Source of the DNA: QYQD01 sp040755415
GTDB lineage: Bacteria; Desulfobacterota; QYQD01
Length of the DNA: 64,000 nucleotides
NCBI GenBank assembly: GCA_040755415.1
Contig: JBFMAZ010000043.1
Span: 1-64,000 of the forward strand
Reading direction: 5' to 3'
Shown here: piece by piece, positions 41,362 to 50,416 of the stretch
Numbering within the stretch: the stretch's first letter is position 1
Layout of the letters: every line of letters begins with the position of its first letter
The notes under the pieces: model-generated
Database searches by the model: none
What the model was told of the DNA's origin: nothing
What the model saw: only the letters and a program-made list of their open reading frames with translations
Made by a program: the position numbers and the translations under genes

Positions 41362-41634
41362 ATGACCAAAGCGGAATTAGTTACGAAAGTAGCCGAAGAA
41401 GCGGGGATAAAAAAGGTAGAAGCAGAAAAGGCTATTAATACTCTTCTCGGCGCTGTTAAAGAAGTCCTCAAAAAAGAAGGTAGAATGGCGCTTACTGGTT
41501 TCGGCACCTTTACTGTCTCCAAACGCAAGGCCAGAACAGGGCGCAATCCTCAAACCGGCCAGCCGATCAAGATTAAGGCAGCCAAGGCAGTCAAGTTCAG
41601 ACCCGGTAAAGATTTAAAAAACTATATTAAGTAA
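41362..41634 (+). CDS. hup: HU-family DNA-binding protein
   Basis: A 90-residue HU protein. Signature is GFGTFTVSKRKARTGRNPQT followed by GQPIKIKAAKAVKFRPGK, with helices MTKAELVTKVAEEAGIKKVE in the N-terminus. It bends and compacts DNA non-specifically. ATG preceded by aagggggg. Single gene closed by a strong terminator 33 bases downstream. Confidence 0.97.
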   Translation: MTKAELVTKVAEEAGIKKVEAEKAINTLLGAVKEVLKKEGRMALTGFGTFTVSKRKARTGRNPQTGQPIKIKAAKAVKFRPGKDLKNYIK

Positions 41635-41666
41635 TACCGTCCCTTAAATATCATATCCCAGCACCC

Positions 41667-41704
41667 AAAAAGGCTGTCCACCTCAGGTGGACAGCCTTTT
41701 TTCT
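41667..41704 (+). terminator. Rho-independent terminator after HU
   Basis: A long near-perfect stem (aaaaggctgtccacc / ggtggacagcctttt) with a 3-nt loop followed by a T-run. Near-symmetrical, so it could work in both directions. Confidence 0.92.
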
Positions 41705-41749
41705 TGTCTTGACAATAGAGGATAAGCACAATAAATATGCTAATCCGGT

Positions 41750-42463
41750 ATGGAAACGACCAGAGAAAAAGAACTACACAGCCTTGAAAGGCGCATTTCC
41801 TATACCTTTAAAAACAAGCGGCTTCTGAATCAGGCCCTTATGCATCGCTCATACAGCCATGAACAGGCCTTAAAACCAGCAAATAACGAATGCCTTGAAT
41901 TTCTGGGGGACGCCGTACTGGGGTTGGCTGTCGGTCATCTCCTTTTTGATAAATATCCGGATTACGAAGAAGGCACTCTGTCCCAGTTAAAGGCCAACAT
42001 GGTCAGTGAAAACAGCCTATCCCAATTGGCCAGGAAATTAAACCTGGGGAGGTTTCTGCTACTGGGCAAAGGTGAAGAATTATCCGGAGGTCGCACCAAA
42101 AATTCCATATTGGCTGATACCTATGAGGCGCTCCTGGCTGCCGTCTATCTTGACGGCGGACTGGAACCAGTACACAATCTGGTAAAAAAACATTTTCTGC
42201 CGCTCCTCCCTGCGTCCATCAGCAAAAGATCGCTGCTGGATTTTAAGAGCCAGTTGCAAGAATACACGCAGGAGGAATTCAAGGCGATACCGGAGTATGT
42301 TATATTGAAGGAAGCAGGGCCCGAGCATCAGAAAAGATTTACCATAGGTGTTAAACTCAACGGGAAAATATTGGCCCGTGGGATGGGCAAAAATAAGAAA
42401 GCGGCTGAACAGAGAGCCGCCCGGAATGCCCTGAAAAGACTTGCAGCCGTCAAAATTAAATGA
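41750..42463 (+). CDS. rnc: Ribonuclease III
   Basis: A 237-residue enzyme. Catalytic signature NECLEFLGDAVLGLAVGHL with acidic residues, second motif ILADTYEALLAAVYLDGG, then a C-terminal dsRNA-binding domain (FKSQLQEYTQEEFKAIPEYV ... KNKKAAEQRAARNALKRL). Processes rRNA and structured mRNA. The 3' end overlaps the next gene by 4 nt (ATGA), and era follows, the rnc-era linkage common in bacteria. Confidence 0.97.
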   Translation: METTREKELHSLERRISYTFKNKRLLNQALMHRSYSHEQALKPANNECLEFLGDAVLGLAVGHLLFDKYPDYEEGTLSQLKANMVSENSLSQLARKLNLGRFLLLGKGEELSGGRTKNSILADTYEALLAAVYLDGGLEPVHNLVKKHFLPLLPASISKRSLLDFKSQLQEYTQEEFKAIPEYVILKEAGPEHQKRFTIGVKLNGKILARGMGKNKKAAEQRAARNALKRLAAVKIK

Positions 42464-43473
42464 ATCCGTATATCATACCCATCTTCATCTCCCACCAGGG
42501 ATGCCCTCAAAGATGCATATTCTGTAACCAGCCCAATATAACCGGCCAGGATATCTCACCCATAACGGCAAAATGGGTAACATCCACTATTGAAGAAGGG
42601 CTGGGCAGAAAAAGAAGGGCGCAAAGGACAGAGACCCAGGTAGCCTTCTACGGCGGGACATTCACCGGCCTTGATACCGGCCTTCAAGAAGAAATCCTCT
42701 CTGTGGTGCTGCCTTTCTGGGAAGAAAAGAAAGTCCATTCTGTTCGCCTCTCCACAAGACCTGATTATATCAATACAGAAGAGATCACACTGCTCAGAAA
42801 ATACCCGGTAAAGACTGTGGAACTGGGCATCCAATCTATGAATGACGCCGTCCTGGCCAGGGCGCAACGCGGACACACCTCTCGGGACAATCTGCGGGCC
42901 GTCCGGATGCTTAAAGAGGCCGGATTCCAGGTAGGGGCGCAGATTATGATCGGTCTGCCCGGCGAAGACCGTGGAGAAATCCTTGACACCCTCGAACCGC
43001 TCTTTGCTCATAAGCCGGACTTCATGCGTGTCTACCCTACCCTGGTCTTAAAGGGGACGGTCTTAGCCGGTCTTTACCAAAAAGGAGAATACCATCCGCT
43101 TACGCTCGAGGAAGCTGTGGAGATATGCCGGGATATATCCATTCTCGGCCGGGAAAGGGGCATTGCCGTCATCCGTATGGGTCTCCAGGCAGATGCCGGT
43201 CTGGAGAAGAACCTTATCGCCGGTCCTTATCACCCGGCATTCGGTCAGATAGTCAAGGCTGAAGTCTTTAAAAATGACTTGATGAAAAAATTAGCGTCTT
43301 TTCGCGGTTCAGATGAGGTCAAGATATGGATCGCTCCGCCTGCCCTTCCCTTGCTGACCGGCTTTAAAAAACGCGTCCTTGACGACCTGCAGAAAAAGAG
43401 CAATATACGATCGTTGAAGGTATTTACCGATCATAGCCTTGGCCGGGGAGATTTCCGTGTCACACGAGGTTAA
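42460..43473 (+). CDS. Radical SAM protein (Elp3/HemN-like small type) between rnc and era
   Basis: A 337-residue radical SAM protein with cluster motif ISHQGCPQRCIFCNQPNITG, then AFYGGTFTGLD, STRPDYINTEE and IMIGLPGEDRGEILDT. It resembles the radical SAM domain of Elp3-like proteins but lacks an acetyltransferase domain. Substrate unknown. It overlaps rnc by 4 nt and era by 17 nt, so it is embedded in the operon. Confidence 0.88.
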   Translation: MNPYIIPIFISHQGCPQRCIFCNQPNITGQDISPITAKWVTSTIEEGLGRKRRAQRTETQVAFYGGTFTGLDTGLQEEILSVVLPFWEEKKVHSVRLSTRPDYINTEEITLLRKYPVKTVELGIQSMNDAVLARAQRGHTSRDNLRAVRMLKEAGFQVGAQIMIGLPGEDRGEILDTLEPLFAHKPDFMRVYPTLVLKGTVLAGLYQKGEYHPLTLEEAVEICRDISILGRERGIAVIRMGLQADAGLEKNLIAGPYHPAFGQIVKAEVFKNDLMKKLASFRGSDEVKIWIAPPALPLLTGFKKRVLDDLQKKSNIRSLKVFTDHSLGRGDFRVTRG

Positions 43474-44359
43474 AGATTTCAAGTCTGGATATGTAGCTAT
43501 TATTGGCGCTCCCAATGTGGGTAAATCCACGCTCCTTAACCGGTTTTTAGGGCAAAAGACGGCTATAGTCTCTCCCCGCCCCCAGACGACACGGAACAGA
43601 ATATCAGGAATCCTGACCCAACCGGGCTATCAACTTATTTTTCTGGATACACCGGGTATCCACAAGGCCAAAAATGTCCTGGGAGAATTCATGGTGAAGG
43701 CTGCCGTAGATACCTTGCGCGAGGTTGACGTGGTCCTCCTGACCGTAGATGCCAGACTCCATCCGTCCGGTAACGATACTGCCCTGGTTATCGAAAAGCT
43801 GCATAATGTCCCCACCCCCGTCATCCTGGCTATTAACAAGATAGACCTGATAAGAAAGGAAACCCTTTTACCATTAATTGCAGAGTACAAAGATGCTTAC
43901 GACTTCAAGGCCATCGTCCCTATATCTGCCTTGACCGGCGAGGGAGTGGATGCCTTACTGGCCGACATCCTTAGCCATATACCGGCCGGAGTCCCTTATT
44001 ATCCACCAGACATGATCACCGATCAGCCGGAACGGTTCATTGCCGCTGAGATTATCCGCGAAAAAATATTTCATTTAACCGGCCAGGAAATTCCCTATGC
44101 CACGGCAGTAATTATTGACGAATTTAAGGAAAATACCGAAAAACAAATTATATCCATCTCCGCTACAATTTATGTAGAGAAGGATTCGCAGAAAGGTATC
44201 GTGATCGGGAAAGGCGGCAACCTGCTTAGGAAGATTGGTGAGGCCGCCCGCAAGGAGATAGAGGTCATGGCCGGCACAAAGGTCTTCCTCAGGCTGTGGG
44301 TCAAGGTACGCAAGGGCTGGGTGAAAAGCCCGGAGATCATGAAACAGCTAGGGTACTAA
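43457..44359 (+). CDS. era: GTPase Era
   Basis: A 300-residue GTPase for 30S subunit assembly. G1 is GAPNVGKSTLLNRFL, then SPRPQTTRNR, G3 DTPGIHKAK, G4 NKIDL, and the C-terminal KH domain has GIVIGKGGNLLRKIGEAARK. The GTG at 43457 (after ggggagattt) is preferred over the TTG at 43439. The reading frame overlaps the end of the upstream gene by 17 nt. Confidence 0.96.
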   Translation: MSHEVKDFKSGYVAIIGAPNVGKSTLLNRFLGQKTAIVSPRPQTTRNRISGILTQPGYQLIFLDTPGIHKAKNVLGEFMVKAAVDTLREVDVVLLTVDARLHPSGNDTALVIEKLHNVPTPVILAINKIDLIRKETLLPLIAEYKDAYDFKAIVPISALTGEGVDALLADILSHIPAGVPYYPPDMITDQPERFIAAEIIREKIFHLTGQEIPYATAVIIDEFKENTEKQIISISATIYVEKDSQKGIVIGKGGNLLRKIGEAARKEIEVMAGTKVFLRLWVKVRKGWVKSPEIMKQLGY

Positions 44360-44943
44360 TGGCTATAAAAATGACTGCTATAATACTGGCTGGCGGGAAA
44401 AGTGAGCGGATGAAAGAAAACAAGGCCCTGCTGGCGCTGGAAGGCAAGCCCATTATAGACCACATCTGTGAGGTTCTGAAAGATATATTCGATGAGTTAA
44501 TCGTGGTAACCAACCAACCATACGATTATTCCTTTCTAGGCATTAAGGTAGTAACCGACCTCATAAAAGGAAAAGGCCCATTGGGCGGACTTTATACCGG
44601 TCTTTTTTATGCCACCTCATCCCATGCCTTTGTTGTAGCCTGTGACATGCCCTTTTTGAAGGAAGAGGTCATTGATTACATCCTGAAGCAGGCAGAGCCA
44701 AACCGGGATGTTATTGTACCGCGTATCTCCGGTGGTTATGAGCCACTCCATGCCGTCTATGCCCGAAGATGTCTTGATTACATCCATGAAGACCTTGCCG
44801 CCAACAAGCTTAAGATTACCGGTTTTTATAACCGGATTAGGATAAAAACCATAACCGGGGCGGAATTATCGAAAATCGATCCAGAGATGCGTTCCTGGGT
44901 CAATATTAATACACCCGAAGATTTGGAAAAGGCACGGTTATAG
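44359..44943 (+). CDS. mobA: Molybdenum cofactor guanylyltransferase
   Basis: A 194-residue MobA. Motifs: ILAGGKSERMKENKALL (nucleotide binding), GPLGGLYTGLFYA and CDMPFLKEEVIDYI. It attaches GMP to molybdopterin for bis-MGD enzymes, implying molybdo- or tungstoenzymes such as formate dehydrogenase in the host. The ATG overlaps the era stop by one base (TAATG). Confidence 0.92.
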   Translation: MAIKMTAIILAGGKSERMKENKALLALEGKPIIDHICEVLKDIFDELIVVTNQPYDYSFLGIKVVTDLIKGKGPLGGLYTGLFYATSSHAFVVACDMPFLKEEVIDYILKQAEPNRDVIVPRISGGYEPLHAVYARRCLDYIHEDLAANKLKITGFYNRIRIKTITGAELSKIDPEMRSWVNINTPEDLEKARL

Positions 44944-44944
44944 C

Positions 44945-45048
44945 CACAAAGACACTAAGACACAAAGTTAAAAAATTCGAAATTCGAAATTCGAATTTCG
45001 AATTTCGAAATTAATCCGATTTAGTGTCTTGGTGGCTTAGTGGCTGGA
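44945..45048. repeat. Intergenic hairpin of TTCGAAAT and CTTAGTGTC words
   Basis: A nearly self-complementary region: gccacaaagacactaagac at the left and tagtgtcttggtggcttag at the right flank an inner tract of aaattcgaaattcg / cgaatttcgaattt. It can fold into a long hairpin. Words of the same type occur at 23505-23660 and 7077-7112. The rest of the spacer to 45277 is AT-rich, with a promoter for lpxC likely but not clear. Confidence 0.65.
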
Positions 45049-45277
45049 TGGTTATGATTGTTATAAAAAGCACATATTCCGCAAACCTGTCGTGTCCTTT
45101 TTGACACATACAGCCGTAAATAGGAGAACAGTTTTACGGAAGTCACAGAAAAAATACCCGGAAGCTATCAAATAACAAGTTGAAATAGCTACAAATAATT
45201 ACCAAAGGCGGTCTTAACCAAAATAGGCACAAGTATTGCATATACACCAAGTAACTTTTTATTAGAAAGGGATTATC

Positions 45278-46204
45278 TTGTCACCTTATCAGCATACCAT
45301 AACCCAGGAAGTACGATGTTCAGGAATAGGCCTGCATAGCGGATTACTGGTTAATCTAACTATTAAGCCCGCTTCAGCTAACACCAGAATTATCTTTAGA
45401 AGGACCGATCTGCCGGGTAAGCCGTCAATTCCCGCCCATTACAAATATATAACAGACACGACCCTGGCCACTACCCTGGGCGTGGGAGATGCCAGCGTGG
45501 CTACTGTGGAGCATCTCATGGCGGCCTTTATGGGTATGGCAATAGATAATGCGCTCGTTGAGATAGACGGTCCGGAGGTTCCCAGCCTGGACGGAAGCGC
45601 CGCACCATTTGTCCTTATGCTGAATAAGGCCAGGCCAGTCAAACAAAGAGAAAAAAGGGCTTATATCAGGATACTCGAACCTATTCAGGTGCGTTGCGAA
45701 GACAAGACTCTATCAATATATCCGGATAATTCCCTGAAGATCACATACAGTATTGATTTTAATCACCCCCTGATACAGCAGCAATCCTATAGCATGACCT
45801 TCTCAGAAGAGACTTTTTGCCAGGAAATTGCAAATGCCCGGACTTTCGGCTTCCTGTATGAAGTCCAAAATCTCAAGGAAAATGGCTTTGCGTTAGGAGG
45901 CTCTCTTGATAATGCTATCGTCATGGACGACTCTTCTATTCTCAATGAAGGTGGCCTGAGATTTGAAAACGAGTTTGTCCGTCATAAGATACTGGACTTA
46001 CTCGGAGATATAGCGCTCCTGGGTAAGCCGGTTCTGGGGCACATTGTAGTCCATAAATCCGGGCATACACTACACCACCGCCTGCTTCAGAAAATAGGCG
46101 TTCAAACGGAACGCTGGGTTGAGTGTGCAGGGTCATTAGGGCAACACAACCCACAAGCCGGTGTGGGGTATGCCAATGTAGTTATCCCTACCGCCCCATT
46201 TTAG
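45278..46204 (+). CDS. lpxC: UDP-3-O-acyl-N-acetylglucosamine deacetylase
   Basis: A 308-residue LpxC, the committed enzyme of lipid A synthesis. Motifs: GIGLHSGLLVNLTIKPA, TVEHLMAAFMGMAIDNALVE, DGPEVPSLDGSA (zinc ligands and catalytic Glu region), FVRHKILDLLGDIALLG and SGHTLHHRLL. TTG start with aaagg upstream. It confirms a lipid A-containing Gram-negative outer membrane. Confidence 0.96.
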   Translation: MSPYQHTITQEVRCSGIGLHSGLLVNLTIKPASANTRIIFRRTDLPGKPSIPAHYKYITDTTLATTLGVGDASVATVEHLMAAFMGMAIDNALVEIDGPEVPSLDGSAAPFVLMLNKARPVKQREKRAYIRILEPIQVRCEDKTLSIYPDNSLKITYSIDFNHPLIQQQSYSMTFSEETFCQEIANARTFGFLYEVQNLKENGFALGGSLDNAIVMDDSSILNEGGLRFENEFVRHKILDLLGDIALLGKPVLGHIVVHKSGHTLHHRLLQKIGVQTERWVECAGSLGQHNPQAGVGYANVVIPTAPF

Positions 46205-46355
46205 TCTGTCCGACTAACCAATCACTCTCCGTCAATCATTGGGTCAGGTAACAACCCTACGGATATGCATGCGCCTATTACCGGCCAGTTTTTGGTTGAC
46301 AATCGCCCGGTTACATTTTAATTAGTGGCCAGTGCAAAAATAGAAAGGTAAGAAC

Positions 46356-46733
46356 GTGGTTAAGCTAAATTTTGTTAAGGGAAATGGATTATTACCCGCT
46401 ATTGCCCAGGATTACAAGACGGGCGAGGTTCTGATGCTTGCCTACATGAATGAAGAGGCCTGGCAAAAAACCCTGGAGACCGGAAGGGTTCATTACTTCA
46501 GCCGCACCCGTCAGGAGCTGTGGCTTAAGGGTAAAAGCTCCGGTCATGTCCAGGTAGTAAAAGAAATCTACGTTGACTGTGACGAGGATACCATATTGGT
46601 CAAGGTGGATCAGCAGGGTGGCGCAGCCTGCCACACCGGGTATAGAAGCTGTTTCTATAGAAAGGTGGAAGACAAGGAATTGAAGATAACAGGAGACAAG
46701 GTATTTGATCCCAAGGAGGTTTATAAGTCTTGA
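46356..46733 (+). CDS. hisI: Phosphoribosyl-AMP cyclohydrolase
   Basis: A 125-residue HisI, third step of histidine synthesis. Motifs: MLAYMNEEAWQKTLETG, HYFSRTRQELWLKGKSSGH, VDCDEDTILVKVDQQGGAAC and SCFYRKVE, with the zinc-ligating cysteines present. No HisE fusion. GTG start. The last bases overlap hisG. Confidence 0.95.
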   Translation: MVKLNFVKGNGLLPAIAQDYKTGEVLMLAYMNEEAWQKTLETGRVHYFSRTRQELWLKGKSSGHVQVVKEIYVDCDEDTILVKVDQQGGAACHTGYRSCFYRKVEDKELKITGDKVFDPKEVYKS

Positions 46734-47602
46734 AAAAACTAAAGCTGGGCATACCCAAGGGTAGCCTGGAAAAGGCCACACTTGAACTATTCGCCAGGTC
46801 CGGGTGGAAGATCTCGCTTAACTCCCGCAGCTATTTCCCGGAGATAGATGATGAACACATTGAATGTCACATCTGCCGGGCGCAGGAGATGTCTCGTTAC
46901 GTGGAAAACGGCACCTTGGACGCCGGGCTTACCGGCAAGGACTGGATACTGGAAAATGGTTCGCAGATTACTGTGGTAGATGATCTGGTCTATTCCAAAG
47001 TAAGCAATCGCCCCACCCGCTGGGTACTGGCGGTGCCGGTAAACTCACCCATTAAAAAACTGGAAGACCTCGCCGGCAAGAAAATAGCTACAGAATTGGT
47101 CAACTTTACGAGACGTTATTTTGCGGAAAGGGATATCCCCGTCCAGGTTGAATTTTCCTGGGGGGCTACCGAGGCCAAAGTGGTGTCGGGGTTAGCTGAC
47201 GCTATCGTAGAGGTTACCGAGACCGGCAGCACTATAAAAGCGCATGGACTCCACATCATCCACGAGTTCATGCAGTCCAATACCCAGCTCATCGCCAATA
47301 ACGAATCCTGGCAGGACGAATGGAAAAGGGAAAAGATACTGCAGATCGCTTTGCTATTAAAAGGCGCCCTGCGGGCCTACAAAATGGTCGGCCTTAAGAT
47401 GAATGTCCCGGAAGAAAAATTAGAAGTAGTTATTGCCTTACTCCCCAGTCTCAACGCGCCGACGATAGCCCATCTCTACCAATCTAAGTGGTACTCCGTA
47501 GAGACCGTCGTTGAGGAGAAAACGGTCAGAGATCTTATCCCTAAACTCCTCAGGGCCGGAGCGGAAGGAATTATAGAATACTCATTAAATAAGGTAATAT
47601 AA
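46730..47602 (+). CDS. hisG: ATP phosphoribosyltransferase, long form
   Basis: A 290-residue HisG, first step of histidine synthesis. Motifs include LGIPKGSLEKATLELFARSG, DAGLTGKDWILENG, KIATELVNFTRRYF and EVTETGSTIKAHGL. The C-terminal regulatory (histidine-binding) domain of the long form follows at about residues 210-290 (LEVVIALLPSLNAPTIAHLY), so no HisZ is needed. TTG start overlaps the hisI stop. Confidence 0.96.
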   Translation: MKKLKLGIPKGSLEKATLELFARSGWKISLNSRSYFPEIDDEHIECHICRAQEMSRYVENGTLDAGLTGKDWILENGSQITVVDDLVYSKVSNRPTRWVLAVPVNSPIKKLEDLAGKKIATELVNFTRRYFAERDIPVQVEFSWGATEAKVVSGLADAIVEVTETGSTIKAHGLHIIHEFMQSNTQLIANNESWQDEWKREKILQIALLLKGALRAYKMVGLKMNVPEEKLEVVIALLPSLNAPTIAHLYQSKWYSVETVVEEKTVRDLIPKLLRAGAEGIIEYSLNKVI

Positions 47603-47774
47603 ACTTAGGGGCTTCGCCCTGGTTGGAATGTTGGGACGATGGAACAGTGGAATGATGGGTATAATTGTTATTTCCTAATTGGTCATTCGAATAACGAATA
47701 ACGTATAACAGATAACTTTAAAATGGGGCATTGAAAGCCCGCCGAGGCGGATAGAAATTCCGAGGCGTAAAATT

Positions 47775-48539
47775 ATGACTGTGATCGGTCGATTTGGGCT
47801 GCGGTTTTCTTTACTCATCCTGCTTACCCTGACACTTGTATCCTGCGCTGAAGACATGGCTATACGCCAGAAAAAGACCATGATACAGCTTAAGCTGAGC
47901 AATACATACCTGAGCGAAGGGAATCTTCCGGCAGCCTTGAGGGAGGCGTTAGTCGCTTATGACCTGGACCGTGAGGACCCAACCGTACATAATGTGCTTG
48001 GGTGTATTTACCTCAGGCGAGGCGAGCTTAAAAAGGCGATTGAACATTTCAGCCAAGCTGTAAAGATAAAACCGGATTTTTCAGAGGCTTATGATAATCT
48101 GGGAACAGTCTATCTGACCCTGGAAGACTGGGATAAGGCTATTCAGCAGTTCAACCTGGCCTTATCCAACCCTATTTACCTTACCCCGCAGGCCACATAT
48201 AACAAAATAGGCTGGGCGTATTATCGTAAAAAGGAATACGATAAGGCCATCCACAATTACAACCAGGCGCTTCGCTTTTCTCCCCGTTATGAGACCGCCT
48301 ATAACAACCTCGGCATAGTCTATATGGAGCAAGATGACCTGGAAAAGGCCCTGGACGCCTTTCAGCAGGCGGTCACCTACCTTCCTTCGTATGCCGAGGC
48401 CCATTATCACCTAGGCGAGGTCTATCTACGTCAGAATAAGGAAATACATGCCTTAGCCGCCTTTGAAGAGGTGGTCCGGTTATCCCCGGACAGCGCCTGG
48501 GGCAGGCAGGCACTCAAGGCCATGGCAGAGTTAAAGTAG
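47775..48539 (+). CDS. TPR-repeat lipoprotein (PilF/PilW-like)
   Basis: A 254-residue protein. Lipobox LVSC (Cys24) after a hydrophobic signal, then about six tetratricopeptide repeats (NVLGCIYLRRGELKKAIEHF, DNLGTVYLTLEDWDKAIQQF, NNLGIVYMEQDDLEKALDAF, YHLGEVYLRQNKEIHALAAF). PilF-like lipoproteins assist type IV pilus secretin assembly, but generic TPR lipoproteins look the same. No pilus genes nearby. Confidence 0.88.
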   Translation: MTVIGRFGLRFSLLILLTLTLVSCAEDMAIRQKKTMIQLKLSNTYLSEGNLPAALREALVAYDLDREDPTVHNVLGCIYLRRGELKKAIEHFSQAVKIKPDFSEAYDNLGTVYLTLEDWDKAIQQFNLALSNPIYLTPQATYNKIGWAYYRKKEYDKAIHNYNQALRFSPRYETAYNNLGIVYMEQDDLEKALDAFQQAVTYLPSYAEAHYHLGEVYLRQNKEIHALAAFEEVVRLSPDSAWGRQALKAMAELK

Positions 48540-48654
48540 GCCCGCAAAAAAGCTCAAAGTCCAAAGCCTAAATTTCAAATAAATGCCAAATTACCAAAGG
48601 TTCAAATGGTGAAACATCCATGTCTCAAAGAGACACAAAGGACAACGAAAATAA

Positions 48655-48770
48655 TCCCCCCTACCCCCCCTTTACTAAAGGGGGGGAATCCGTGAAGTCC
48701 CACTTTGGAAAAAGGAGGGCACATCATATTCCCACTTTGGAAAAGGGGGATACAGGGGGATTTTCAGATG
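48655..48770. repeat. Intergenic GGGGG/CCCCC hairpin repeats
   Basis: The spacer before engB contains ccccccctttactaaagggg with its inverted partner, and two copies of cccactttggaaaaagg / gggggat words. A related palindrome cccctctttggaaaagagg is at about 51727-51746. The repeat type occurs in many bacterial spacers and encodes no protein. Confidence 0.65.
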
Positions 48771-48833
48771 AAATTTTTGGCCCTCCTGCGGCGGATCTAC
48801 CGACATTCAACTATTTAGTCACCCGATATCACT

Positions 48834-49433
48834 ATGCATGTCCATTCTGTTGATTTCCTAAAAAGTGTCTATAACCTATCCCGGTTACCGGCCGCGGATC
48901 GCCCTGAGGTGGCCTTTGCGGGCCGGTCTAACGTCGGCAAATCCTCATTTATAAACACCCTGGTGGGCCGGAAAAAACTGGCCCAGACCAGCAAGGATCC
49001 CGGCCGTACACAATCCATCAACTTTTATCTTCTGAACAACGCCTTTTATTTTGTTGACTTACCCGGTTATGGTTACGCCCGGGTCCCTGTCTCTGTAAGG
49101 AAAAATTGGAAGGGTTTAATCGAGGGGTATCTTACAAAAAGAGCAACCCTAAAGGCAGTGGTGGTCATCTTCGATATCCGGCGACTGCCCGATGAGGAAG
49201 ACTTCTCTCTGCTTTCCTGGTTTGAATTGCACCATATCCCTTATATCATTGTCTTATCCAAGGCCGATAAACTCTCCAGCAATAAAAAGCGGGAACAAAT
49301 CTCCCGCATCGGGCAATTATTATCTATAAAAGCTGAAGATATGTTCCCCTTCTCCTCATTAACCGGGGCAGGGAAAGAGGCAGTCTGGAAGAAACTGCAT
49401 GAGCTTTTATATCCAGTGCCTCCAAGTGCCTGA
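48834..49433 (+). CDS. engB: GTP-binding protein EngB/YihA (YsxC)
   Basis: A 199-residue GTPase, essential in many bacteria and linked to large-subunit assembly. G1 is FAGRSNVGKSSFINTL, then KDPGRTQSINFYL, G3 DLPGYGYARV, G4 SKADKL. Start ATG is within a repeat-rich leader. Confidence 0.95.
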   Translation: MHVHSVDFLKSVYNLSRLPAADRPEVAFAGRSNVGKSSFINTLVGRKKLAQTSKDPGRTQSINFYLLNNAFYFVDLPGYGYARVPVSVRKNWKGLIEGYLTKRATLKAVVVIFDIRRLPDEEDFSLLSWFELHHIPYIIVLSKADKLSSNKKREQISRIGQLLSIKAEDMFPFSSLTGAGKEAVWKKLHELLYPVPPSA

Positions 49434-49478
49434 ACATCGCCCTCCAACCTGTCTGAAAATTCCTTCTTCAGACATAAG

Positions 49479-50123
49479 TTAATATTTCACCGGCGTCCCC
49501 CTACTACTCTGTATCTCGGATAAAATCTCCTTCACTATCTGGGGGTGAGCGGTAATCCCGTACCGCTGCTTTAATTCACGGATTATATCCTCTTCACAAG
49601 AGGTACCCGTGTCCCTTAGTGTTCTAATAAATCCGGTTAAATCTTCCCAGATGTGCCAGGGGAATATAACCCATCTCCATTTTACAATCTTTCTGACAAA
49701 GTAATCCGGTATGGTCGCCGAACAGGTTTTGTGCAGTAACACGGCCGTTCTGATTTCCTCTGGCTTAAAACCTCTTAAATACTCGAGCGATACCCTGAGG
49801 GTTTCTCCGGTATCGGTTATGTCATCCACCAGTAGAACTCTTTTGTCTTTTATGTCTGCACAGAGCGGAAATTTGATAACCGCTTTTCCGGTACGCATGG
49901 CAGCAATCCCCCAGTGTTCAACCTTCATGGTGGCCAGGTCCCTGATCAGCAGATAATCACAGAGTATTCTTGCCGGAACGAAACCGCCCCGGCCAATAGC
50001 CACCACGAGGTGGAAATCATAACCGGAATCCTTTATTATTTTTGAGAGCCTCTTTGCGTCCGCCAGGACCCTCTTCCAGGATAAAATTTCGCATCTGAAT
50101 CTTTCCTTGGAAGGCATAGACAT
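49479..50123 (-). CDS. Phosphoribosyltransferase-domain protein
   Basis: A 214-residue protein with a PRPP-binding motif VLLVDDITDTGETLRVSLEY and an upstream VVAIGRGGFVPARILCDYL. It resembles xanthine or hypoxanthine phosphoribosyltransferases in the core, but the C-terminus (WRWVIFPWHIWEDLTGF) is of the group seen in archaeal-like and deltaproteobacterial enzymes. Purine base salvage or a related role is likely; the exact base cannot be told. Confidence 0.85.
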   Translation of the reverse strand: MSMPSKERFRCEILSWKRVLADAKRLSKIIKDSGYDFHLVVAIGRGGFVPARILCDYLLIRDLATMKVEHWGIAAMRTGKAVIKFPLCADIKDKRVLLVDDITDTGETLRVSLEYLRGFKPEEIRTAVLLHKTCSATIPDYFVRKIVKWRWVIFPWHIWEDLTGFIRTLRDTGTSCEEDIIRELKQRYGITAHPQIVKEILSEIQSSRGTPVKY

Positions 50124-50416
50124 CGTTTACCTCTCTGTCTGCAGCGACAGCAATATGTCTTCAGGAATGAGTATATTATACATTAATCCTGAACGCTGAG
50201 TATATGATATACGTAATACAATTGGACAATTGAGTAAGCAGTGACTTTGAGACGCACACCAGGGCCAAAACCCTCCCTGATCCAACAGATTCAACGTGCA
50301 GGACGCCCCCCCCTCATTTAGTCCTTGATTAGTTGCTGGAAGTTCCTGATAATATTTTGAACGCTAAGGCAATCTCTAAAAATTTAAGGCGTTATCAAAA
50401 TTGGTAGGAGGGTTCT
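50124..50416. other. Spacer between the phosphoribosyltransferase and usp genes
   Basis: A 293-bp divergent region, AT-rich in its right half (aatattttgaacgctaagg ...). It should contain both promoters. No ORF or conspicuous repeat was noted. Confidence 0.4.

Noticed and set aside
45278..46204. An LpxC-FabZ fusion
   Set aside because: The reading frame ends at 308 residues just after the LpxC domain; no FabZ motif follows.
48620..48853. 77-codon plus-strand ORF upstream of engB
   Set aside because: It translates the GGGGG/CCCCC repeat and overlaps the start of the real engB gene.
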